From: Cellulomonas dongxiuzhuiae | Lineage (GTDB): Bacteria; Actinomycetota; Actinomycetes; Actinomycetales; Cellulomonadaceae | Reading direction: 5' to 3' | NCBI RefSeq assembly: GCF_018623035.1 | Contig: NZ_CP076023.1 | Coordinates: 2,666,001 to 2,730,000 of the forward strand | DNA length: 64,000 nucleotides | Made by a program: the position numbers and the translations under genes | Shown here: positions 32,571 to 39,244 of the stretch, one piece after another | How the letters are laid out: every line of letters begins with the position of its first letter | Position numbering within the stretch: position 1 is the stretch's first letter | Notes under the pieces: model-generated | What the model was told of the DNA's origin: nothing | Database searches by the model: none | Seen by the model: only the letters and a program-made list of their open reading frames with translations

Positions 32571-33605
32571 TCACCGCCCGCGCGGGCGCAGGGGCGGGCT
32601 CACCGTGCCCGCGCCTGCGGCGATGCCCGTGAGGACCTCGTGCAGTGCCTGGACGCCCGAGCGGCGGGGACGCCAGTCGAGCTCGCGTTCGGCGCGCGCC
32701 GTGTCGAGCACGGGTGCCGACATCGCCATGTCGAGCCAGCCCGGCCCCACGGGCACCGCGCGCGCACGCCACCCGACGGACACGGCGGCGCGCGCGAGGC
32801 CGACCGGCACGTCGCGCAGGCGCGCGCCGGACACCAGCGCCGCGACGTCCGGCCCCCGCACGATCCCGGGGCCCGCGAGGTTGAACGCACCGCGCACCTG
32901 GCGGACGACGGCCTCGCGGTACGCGTCGGCGAGGTCGTCGGCATCGACGGCCTGCAGCCGCAGCCCGTGGGGCCAGGGCAGCACGGGGACGCGGCCGTCC
33001 AGGACGCGCTGCGGCACGAGCGGCCCGAGGAAGTACCGGGCGATCTCCTGGCCCGCGTCGTGCTGGAACACCAGCGCGGGGCGCAGCCGTGCGATGACGA
33101 GGTCGCCGCGCGCCTCCGCCCGGTCGAGGAGCGCCTCGACGGCGGCCTTGTCGACGCTGTACGACGAGGACGGGACGCCGTCCGTGGGCCACGTCTCGTC
33201 GCGCGGGACGTCACCGGGCGACGGCGAGTACGCGCCCACGGACGACGCGACGACCAGGTGCGGCACGCGGGCACGCTCGGCGCCCTCCACCACGCGCTGC
33301 GTGCCCACGACGTTGGTCGCGCGCAGCCGCGCCCGGTCGTGACTGGGCTGGATCGCCCAGGCGAGGTGCACGACGGCGTCGGCGCCGGCGAACACGCCCG
33401 CGAGCGCGGCCGTGACCTGCTCGTCGGGGGCGTCGGCGCCGATGTCGCAGGCCACCCACGTCGCGACGTCGTAAGGGGCCGGCGGGCGCACGCGCGGCGC
33501 ACGGCGCGCCACGCCGACCACCGACGTCACCGTGCTGTCCTGCGCGAACCGGCGCAGCAGCGCGGTGCCCACGTTGCCGCTGGCGCCGACCACGACGACC
33601 CTCAT
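32571..33605 (-). CDS. NAD-dependent epimerase/dehydratase-family protein
   Basis: Extended SDR of 344 residues. The dinucleotide motif is VVVVGASGNVGTALLRRFA; GASGxxG with an early Asp/Arg site fits NAD(P) binding. A central VVHLAWAIQPSHDRA and VVASSVGAYSP, then YSVDKAAVEALLDRAEA, give the SDR Tyr-x-x-x-Lys. The ATG at 33605 has GGAGG at six bases; the GTG two codons upstream does not. It forms a minus-strand series with the Zn-dehydrogenase (28 bases upstream) and the thioredoxin-fold gene. Likely acts on a sugar nucleotide or isoprenoid/steroid-type substrate; undefined. Confidence 0.87.
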   Translation of the reverse strand: MRVVVVGASGNVGTALLRRFAQDSTVTSVVGVARRAPRVRPPAPYDVATWVACDIGADAPDEQVTAALAGVFAGADAVVHLAWAIQPSHDRARLRATNVVGTQRVVEGAERARVPHLVVASSVGAYSPSPGDVPRDETWPTDGVPSSSYSVDKAAVEALLDRAEARGDLVIARLRPALVFQHDAGQEIARYFLGPLVPQRVLDGRVPVLPWPHGLRLQAVDADDLADAYREAVVRQVRGAFNLAGPGIVRGPDVAALVSGARLRDVPVGLARAAVSVGWRARAVPVGPGWLDMAMSAPVLDTARAERELDWRPRRSGVQALHEVLTGIAAGAGTVSPPLRPRGR

Positions 33606-33633
33606 GCGCACCTCCTCGGACGGGACACGCCCG

Positions 33634-34830
33634 TCACGACGTCGGGTCCAGGACGACCTTGATGCAGCCGTCCGCCTTGCGCTGGAACACGTCGTACGCG
33701 TGCGGCGCCTGCTCGAGGGACACGCGGTGCGTGCGCAGGTCGGCGACGGCCAGCGGGTCGGACGGGTCGGTGACCAGGGGCAGCAGGTCGTCGTACCAGC
33801 GCCGCACGTTGGCCTGACCGAACCGCAGGGTGAGCTGACGGTCGAACACGTCCATCATCGGGATCGGGTCCAGCGCGCCGCCGTACACCCCGACGACCGA
33901 CACGGTCGCCCCGCGACGCGCCACGGCGATGGCCGTGTGCAGCGCCGCCATGCGGTCCACCGCGGCCCGTTCGATGAGGGGCCGCGCGAGCGTGTCGGGC
34001 AGGAACGCCGCGGCCCGCTGCCCGGCGGCCGCGAGCGGCGAGCCGTGCGCCTCCATGCCGACGGCCTCGACGACCGCGTCCGCGCCGCGACCGTGCGTGC
34101 GGTCGCGCACCGCGGCGACGACGTCGTCGGTCCGGGCGGCGTCGATGACGTCGACGCCGTGCCGCGACGCCATGAGCAGCCGCTCCGCGACGAGGTCGAT
34201 GCCGATGACGCGCTCGGCGCCGCGGTGCAGCGCGATGCGCGCGGCCATCTGGCCGATCGGGCCCAGGCCCACCACGGCGACCGTGCCGCCGGGCGGCACG
34301 TCGGCGTACGCGACCGCCTGCCATGCGGTGGGGAGCACGTCCGACAGGTAGAGGTACGTCTCGTCCGGCCGGCCGTCGTCCGGCACCACGACCGGCCCGT
34401 ACTGGGCCTGCGGCACCCGCAGGTACTGCGCCTGCCCGCCCGGCACGCTGCCGTAGAGCGAGGTGTAGCCGAACAGGGCGGCGCCCTTGCCCGCGCCGCG
34501 GACCTGCGTCGTCTCGCACTGGCTCTGCAGACCCAGCGCGCACATGTGGCAGGTGCCGCAGGCGATGCCGAAGGGGACGACGACCCGGTCCCCCACGCGC
34601 AGGCGCGTGCCCGCCTCCGCCCCGACCTCCTCGACCACGCCCATCGCCTCGTGACCGAGCACGTCACCGGGCTTGAGGTACGCACCGAGCACCGAGTACA
34701 GGTGCAGGTCGGACCCGCAGACGGCCGTGGACGTCACGCGGATGACCGCGTCCGTCGGTTCCTCGACGCGCGGGTCCGCCACGTCCTCGACCCGCACCTG
34801 CTCGCGTCCCTGCCACGTCAGCGCCCGCAC
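33634..34830 (-). CDS. Zinc-dependent alcohol/formaldehyde dehydrogenase-like protein
   Basis: Medium-chain dehydrogenase of 398 residues. Catalytic zinc ligands appear in TAVCGSDLHLY and GHEAMGVVEEVG; the structural zinc site is CGTCHMCALGLQSQC. The Rossmann motif is VVGLGPIGQMAARIAL. The long region after it, with GTVAVVG upstream and HTAIAVARRGATVSVVGVYGG downstream, resembles the glutathione-independent formaldehyde dehydrogenase branch. The GTG at 34830 is where the family begins (RALTWQGREQVRVEDV); a weak AGGACGG lies upstream. It heads a run of minus-strand genes with the epimerase. Divergent from the secreted repeat protein at 35015. Confidence 0.87.
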   Translation of the reverse strand: MRALTWQGREQVRVEDVADPRVEEPTDAVIRVTSTAVCGSDLHLYSVLGAYLKPGDVLGHEAMGVVEEVGAEAGTRLRVGDRVVVPFGIACGTCHMCALGLQSQCETTQVRGAGKGAALFGYTSLYGSVPGGQAQYLRVPQAQYGPVVVPDDGRPDETYLYLSDVLPTAWQAVAYADVPPGGTVAVVGLGPIGQMAARIALHRGAERVIGIDLVAERLLMASRHGVDVIDAARTDDVVAAVRDRTHGRGADAVVEAVGMEAHGSPLAAAGQRAAAFLPDTLARPLIERAAVDRMAALHTAIAVARRGATVSVVGVYGGALDPIPMMDVFDRQLTLRFGQANVRRWYDDLLPLVTDPSDPLAVADLRTHRVSLEQAPHAYDVFQRKADGCIKVVLDPTS

Positions 34831-35014
34831 CTGTCCACCGTCCTGTCGCTCGTTGCTCGTTCGTCGCCACCGTGGCACCCGTCCGCCCGGCGCGCATCCG
34901 CAGACGGCCGACCCGCGCGCCCCCGGGCGGGACGGGTTCGCGCGACGGCTCCACATCCGCGCCGCGAGCCGCGTTTCCACGGTGCACGCGGTCACCCGAA
35001 CCAGGAGGAACACC

Positions 35015-35563
35015 ATGAACGCGACTCCCGCCCGCACCCCCGCCCGGCACCGACGGGTCATCGCCGTCGGCGCCGTCGCCGCCGGTCTCTCCGTGGCCTG
35101 CGCGGGAGGAGCGATGGCCGTCGCACCCGGGTCCGCCGTGTCCCGCACCCTGTCGGGTGCCCTGCAGAGCGTCGGCATCGAGTGGCAGGGCATGCCCGAG
35201 GGCTACACGCCCGAGCAGTACACGGCGTTCTGGGACGCCGGCTACACGTGGGGCGACGCGCAGCACCTCTCGGAGCTGTGGCAGCTCGACATCATCGAGA
35301 CCAAGTCCCAGGCGGGCCGGCTGCTCGCCGACGGGCAGACCCTGCCGATCACGCCCGGCACCTACCCCGAGGCGGGCGCCGACCCGCAGTCCGTCGCCCT
35401 CGACGCCTTCTGGTCCGTCGGGTACACCTACGAGGACGCCGAGCAGCTCGCCGCCCTGTGGGGCGTCGACGTCTCCGAGACCAAGGCGCGGGCCGGGCAG
35501 GCGCTCGTCGACGGGCAGACGCTGCCCGTCGAGCCGAGCGGCACCGCCACCACGGGGTCCTGA
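35015..35563 (+). CDS. Secreted protein with two copies of a ~45-residue aromatic repeat
   Basis: I do not recognise the family. The 182-residue precursor has a basic N-terminus, a hydrophobic core (VIAVGAVAAGLSVACAGGAM) and a probable cleavage site near AMAVAPG. The mature part holds two repeats of about 45 residues: repeat 1 from about residue 62 (FWDAGYTWGDAQHLSELW, then ETKSQAGRLLADGQTLPI) and repeat 2 from about residue 127 (FWSVGYTYEDAEQLAALW, then ETKARAGQALVDGQTLPV). Consensus: W-x-x-G-Y-x-x-x-D-A-x-x-L-x-x-L-W, then E-T-K-x-x-A-G-x-x-L-x-D-G-Q-x-L-P. Excellent AGGAGGA ribosome site. Two diverged copies occur at 44051-44449. Confidence 0.8.
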   Translation: MNATPARTPARHRRVIAVGAVAAGLSVACAGGAMAVAPGSAVSRTLSGALQSVGIEWQGMPEGYTPEQYTAFWDAGYTWGDAQHLSELWQLDIIETKSQAGRLLADGQTLPITPGTYPEAGADPQSVALDAFWSVGYTYEDAEQLAALWGVDVSETKARAGQALVDGQTLPVEPSGTATTGS

Positions 35564-35613
35564 CCCGATGACGTCCGGCATGCTGGGGCACCGCCACCGC
35601 GAGGAGACGACCA

Positions 35614-35627
35614 TCGACACGTGTCGA
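35614..35627. promoter_or_regulatory. Perfect 14-base palindrome
   Basis: TCGACACGTGTCGA, a perfect dyad with no loop, 50 bases after the secreted repeat gene. Too short for a terminator; it looks like a dimer-binding operator. The CACGTG core is not assigned to a known actinobacterial regulator here. Confidence 0.35.
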
Positions 35628-35824
35628 GATGCACGACAGATTGATCGAAGCCGAGCGTCGTACTCTGACCACGAGCGCGCCGACGGGGCCGGTCGGTCAA
35701 AGTAGGCATTGGCAGTGCCGACCTTCAGGCTGAAGGTGCGAATGGCCGCAACCGTAAGGACGCTGCTCGCCATCGACTACGCGTCGTCAGGCGCCGGGGC
35801 TCCTGCCGACCAGCTAGGTCGCGA

Positions 35825-35873
35825 CGCTCGAGCGGGGACTCACGCGCATTCCGGCGCTCTAGCTGGGACTCAC
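35825..35873. repeat. Two 19-base imperfect direct repeats with 30-base period
   Basis: Copy A at 35825-35843 and copy B at 35855-35873 agree at 17 of 19 positions (CGCTCGAGCGGGGACTCAC against CGCTCTAGCTGGGACTCAC). The 30-base period is near three helical turns, so proteins on both copies would face the same side of the DNA. Too few copies for an iteron or CRISPR array. Confidence 0.5.
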
Positions 35874-35914
35874 TGCGTTACACCGACACCAGTGATTCTG
35901 CGGTTGTCGGCGGG

Positions 35915-36079
35915 CTAGCTGAGGATCCGGCTCGTGGTGGCGTCGAGGCCGGTCGTGCGGGCCAGGAGCCAGAACGTCAGCACGGCCAGCGCCGGCGCGA
36001 CCACCCAGCGCTCGAGGGCGTGGTCGGGTATTCCCGCCGTCGTGCGAGCCGCCGCCGCGAGGACCGCCTGGCCCGGCAC
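35915..36079 (-). pseudogene. Possible remnant of a small membrane-protein gene
   Basis: A 54-codon minus-strand frame from GTG (36079) to TAG (35915). The product has a helical polar half ending in DHALERWVV and one hydrophobic segment (VAPALAVLTFWLLA) before a short tail. A stop codon lies two codons upstream of the GTG and there is no ribosome site, so it looks like the 3' end of a larger, lost gene rather than an intact one. Coding nature is uncertain. Confidence 0.3.
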
Positions 36080-36157
36080 GTATCACCGGCGCCGACCGCG
36101 TGCCCCTTCCCGAGAGTGTGAATGAGCACACTCAGCGGCCCGGCCCGAGGAGTCAGC

Positions 36158-37054
36158 GTGGAACCGACGGTGGTGTACGTGCACGGCATCGGCAACAAGC
36201 CGAGGCGTGAGGCGCTGGTGGCGACGTGGAACACCGCGCTCGCGCTGCGACCCGCGGTCGGCGCACAGATGGCGTACTGGGCGGACCTCCGGTATGCGAG
36301 CCCGCTGCCCGGCGGTGGGCTCGAGGGCTTCACGGACGGCGGTCTCGCGGCGGGCGGCGGCGCCCTGGAGGCCGGTGGGGTCGAGCCCACGGAGGCGTTC
36401 GTCGAGAAGACCGCCGTCGAGCTCGGCGGCCTCGACGCCTCGGCCGCCCCGCTCAAGGGCGTGCTCGAGCGGATGGCCTATGCCGCCGACGCCGCCGCGT
36501 CCGGCTCCGACTCGCTGCCCGACGACTTCGAGGTCATCCCAGGGCCGAAGTTCCTGCGGGTGGCCGCCTTCCGCGCGCTCGTGAAGGCCACGCTGCACGA
36601 CGTGCACGCCTACTTCTTCGACCAGGCCCAGGCCGAGGCGATCCGCGACCGCGTGCGCGCGGTGCTCGACGACGCCCACGGGCCCGTCGTCGTCGTCGCG
36701 CACAGCCTCGGCACGGTCGTCGCGTACGACGTCCTCAGCGAGCCGCGGTTCGCCGGGCTCGACGTGCCGCTGCTCGTGACGCTCGGCAGCCCGCTCGGCA
36801 TCCAGGAGATCCAGGACCAGGTCAAGGGCCGTCCGCTCGCGGTGCCCCCGTCGGTCGGCGCGTGGCTCAACGCGGCCGACGCGGCCGACGTCGTGGCGCT
36901 CGACCCGACGATCCGCCCCGAGTACCGCCCGGCGGACAAGTGCTCCGACGCGCTGGTGGTGAACCGCAGCGCCAACCGTCACGGCATCGCGGAGTACCTG
37001 GCGGCCGACATCGTGCGGCGCACGATCGCGAAGCACGTCGGGCGACCGGTCTGA
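36158..37054 (+). CDS. Alpha/beta-hydrolase, first gene of the conflict operon
   Basis: A 298-residue soluble hydrolase. The first strand and oxyanion region is VVYVHGIGNKPRREAL; the nucleophile elbow is VVAHSLGTVVAYDVL with S183; LLVTLGSPLGI follows as in lipases and PGAP1-like proteins; a late NRHGIAEYL supplies a plausible catalytic histidine. A long helical insertion (about residues 55-125) could form a lid. No signal peptide. I chose the GTG at 36158, which has GAGGAG seven bases upstream; the ATG at 36122 lacks a site. Four bases separate it from the protease gene. In this setting an effector that attacks lipids or acyl-modified molecules is likely, but that is inference. Confidence 0.8.
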   Translation: MEPTVVYVHGIGNKPRREALVATWNTALALRPAVGAQMAYWADLRYASPLPGGGLEGFTDGGLAAGGGALEAGGVEPTEAFVEKTAVELGGLDASAAPLKGVLERMAYAADAAASGSDSLPDDFEVIPGPKFLRVAAFRALVKATLHDVHAYFFDQAQAEAIRDRVRAVLDDAHGPVVVVAHSLGTVVAYDVLSEPRFAGLDVPLLVTLGSPLGIQEIQDQVKGRPLAVPPSVGAWLNAADAADVVALDPTIRPEYRPADKCSDALVVNRSANRHGIAEYLAADIVRRTIAKHVGRPV

Positions 37055-37058
37055 GTCG

Positions 37059-38132
37059 ATGGCGCTCACCGGACGGCAGTGGAAGCAGTTGAGCGACGCG
37101 CTGCGGCAGGCGTTCACTCTCGCGCGCTTCGACGAGCTGCTGCGCTACTCGCAGAACCGCAACCGCGAGGACATCGCGCTCGGCGGCGACTACCAGGAGA
37201 TCGTCTTCCGGGTCATCCAGACGGCGGAGGCCGAGGGCTGGACCATGAGGCTGCTCGCCGCGGCGCGCGAGGCCCGGCCGGGCAACGCGGAGTTTCTCGC
37301 CGCCGCGATGGACCTCGGGCTGGCGTCCGCCACCCCGGACCTCGAGACGCGGGTGCGCCAGGACGCCCCGTTCGTCGATGTCACCGCGTGGCGCGAGACG
37401 CTCGGCCGGCGTGAGGCGCAGGTGTGCCGCGTCGAGGTCGACGCCGGCGTGCACTCGGGCGTCGGCACCGGCTTCCTAGTCGGGCCCAATCTCTGCCTCA
37501 CCAACCACCACGTCGTCGCGGCGCTGCTCGACGGCCACGCGACGCCCGCCGACGTCATCCTGCGGTTCGACTACAAGCGTGCGCAGGGGGTCATCGTCAG
37601 CGCGGGGACGGAGCTGCGGCTCGCGCCGGCCGACTGGCTCGTCTCCTCGGCGCCGCCCGGCGCGGCCGACTCCGCGGCGGACGGCTCCCTGCCGTCACCG
37701 GACGAGCTCGACTACGCCTTGCTACGCCTCGCCGGGCGCCCCGGGGAGGAGGCCACCGGTCGCGCCGTCGCCGATCCGCAGGCGACGCCGCGCGGCTGGT
37801 TCGGCGGGCTCGGCCAGGGACCGGCCGACGGGTCGCCGATGCTCGTGCTGCAGCACCCCGAGGGCGCGCCCCTCAAGCTATCGCTCGGCTCGAGCGGCTC
37901 CGTCAACGCCAACGGCACCCGCGTGCGCCACCTCGTCAACACCGAGCCCGGCTCGTCGGGATCGCCGTGCATGGACGCGCGGCTCGACGTCGTCGCGCTG
38001 CACCACGCGGGCGACGGCACCCGCCCCCCGGGTCCCGGCCCGGCCTCGAACGGCGCCGTGCCTCTCAGCGCGGTCGTCGACCACCTGCAGCGCACCGGCT
38101 GCACCGAGAAGATCCTCACCCCCAGCGTCTAG
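37059..38132 (+). CDS. EAD-fused trypsin-like serine protease
   Basis: A 357-residue two-domain protein. Residues 1-75 form an all-helical effector-associated domain (EAD1-like) with the pattern LRQAFTLARFDELLRY, DIALGG, IVFRVIQTAEAEGW and the end motif RPGN. From about residue 120 a V8/trypsin-type protease follows: GTGFLVG, then CLTNHHVV with catalytic H151, ELDYALLRL with D218, and TEPGSSGSPCMD with S300. The triad is complete. No signal peptide, so it should act inside the cell. EAD-protease fusions are known from NTP-dependent biological conflict systems, where the EAD recruits the effector to a switch ATPase. The ATPase gene next to it carries a similar EAD. Confidence 0.87.
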   Translation: MALTGRQWKQLSDALRQAFTLARFDELLRYSQNRNREDIALGGDYQEIVFRVIQTAEAEGWTMRLLAAAREARPGNAEFLAAAMDLGLASATPDLETRVRQDAPFVDVTAWRETLGRREAQVCRVEVDAGVHSGVGTGFLVGPNLCLTNHHVVAALLDGHATPADVILRFDYKRAQGVIVSAGTELRLAPADWLVSSAPPGAADSAADGSLPSPDELDYALLRLAGRPGEEATGRAVADPQATPRGWFGGLGQGPADGSPMLVLQHPEGAPLKLSLGSSGSVNANGTRVRHLVNTEPGSSGSPCMDARLDVVALHHAGDGTRPPGPGPASNGAVPLSAVVDHLQRTGCTEKILTPSV

Positions 38133-38143
38133 GTGGCCCGTCG

Positions 38144-39244
38144 ATGCCCGCCCTTATCCTCACCGGAATCGTCATGCAGCACCTCGCGTACGCCCTGGCC
38201 GTGGCGTATCCCGAGCGCAGCGCCCTGCAACGTGTGCTCTTCGAGCGGACCGGCCGACGCCTCGACGACATCGTCAGCGTGAACGTCGGCAACACGGACA
38301 TGCGGCAGCAGCTGCTCATCGCCGCGAGCGACGGCGGCTGGGCGACGGAGGTCTTCCAGCTCCTCCAGGACAGCGAGAACCTCAGCGTGCGGCAGTACGT
38401 GCGCCTCGCGCGGGACGCGTTGGACGTGGTGTCGAACGCCGTGGTCGACCGCGAGGATCCGTTCCTCGTCCACCGCGTCGCCGGCCGGCCGTTCCTCGAC
38501 CGCACCGAGCTGCGCAAACAGCTCACCGAGCTCCTGGCGCGCGACGAGAAGCGGGTGCTCGTCGTCACCGGCGAGCGGCCGTGCGGCAAGACGTACGCGT
38601 GGCCGTTCCTGGACACCCTCGGTCGGACGCACGGATTCGACCCGGTACTGATCGACGTCGCGAGCCTGCCCGCCACCGAGCGCATGCCGGTCGACGTCGT
38701 GAGCAACGTCGCGCGGCAGCTCGGGCTGCCGAGGCTACCCGAGGTCGACCCGCTCGCCCAGGGCGCCAGCCAGGCGCAGCGGCTGTTCACGTGGCTCATC
38801 GGTGAGGCACGCCTCGCGCGGCAGTCCGGCGCGGCGTCGCGCTGGCTCCTCGTCATCGACAGCCTCGACAAGTTCCCGCTGCCGGCCGAGACGGAGGAGC
38901 TCTTCGTGCTCATGGGCAAGGGCGCCGCCGAGAACCGGATCGCCGACCTGCGGGTGGTGCTGCTGGGCTACGAGCACCAGCTCCCGGTCGACCTGTCGAG
39001 CTGGGTGCTCACGGACACGTTCAGCGACATCGACGAGCGCGCGCTGCGCGACTACTTCGACTTCCTCCTGAGGACCGCGCGCGGCGGCGGCATCGGCCCA
39101 ATGAGCGCCGACACCGCGATCGAGGACGCGGTGCGGCAGGTCGAGGAGGCGCTCGCCGGAGCCGACCGGGTCGACCGGTTCAGCCGCCTCGCGGCCGAGG
39201 TGGACCGGGTGGGACGCGCGCTCCAGGACGCGAGGACCCGGTGA
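38144..39244 (+). CDS. EAD-like domain fused to a small P-loop (AAA/STAND) ATPase
   Basis: A 366-residue protein. Residues 10-85 resemble the EAD of the neighbouring protease: LAYALAVAYPERSALQRVL, then LDDIV, then QLLIAASDGGWATEVFQLLQ. An ATPase follows from about residue 120, with Walker A GERPCGKTY (K149) and Walker B WLLVIDSLD (D239). A late helical part ends in a run of Arg/Asp-rich helices. The protein is shorter than usual STAND NTPases and has no repeat sensor of its own, which suggests that it works with the large STAND protein encoded next. The ATG at 38144 is 11 bases after the protease stop. The gene ends in a four-base overlap with the next start. Confidence 0.82.
   Translation: MPALILTGIVMQHLAYALAVAYPERSALQRVLFERTGRRLDDIVSVNVGNTDMRQQLLIAASDGGWATEVFQLLQDSENLSVRQYVRLARDALDVVSNAVVDREDPFLVHRVAGRPFLDRTELRKQLTELLARDEKRVLVVTGERPCGKTYAWPFLDTLGRTHGFDPVLIDVASLPATERMPVDVVSNVARQLGLPRLPEVDPLAQGASQAQRLFTWLIGEARLARQSGAASRWLLVIDSLDKFPLPAETEELFVLMGKGAAENRIADLRVVLLGYEHQLPVDLSSWVLTDTFSDIDERALRDYFDFLLRTARGGGIGPMSADTAIEDAVRQVEEALAGADRVDRFSRLAAEVDRVGRALQDARTR

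Larger units (their letters stand above)
35564..36157. other. Gene-poor, lower-GC border region of the accessory block
   Basis: About 590 bases with weaker codon bias and lower GC than the rest of the window. It contains a 14-base palindrome, a pair of 19-base direct repeats and a possible 54-codon membrane-protein remnant, all listed separately. No transposase or integrase remnant is recognisable. The position, between a secreted repeat gene and the conflict operon, suits an old recombination border. Confidence 0.45.

Noticed and set aside
35825-35873. CRISPR or iteron array
   Set aside because: Only two imperfect copies, 11-base spacer, no cas or rep gene nearby.
36122-36157. ATG at 36122 as start of the alpha/beta hydrolase
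   Set aside because: No ribosome site upstream, and the 12 extra residues precede the first strand without adding a recognisable element; GTG at 36158 has GAGGAG at good spacing.
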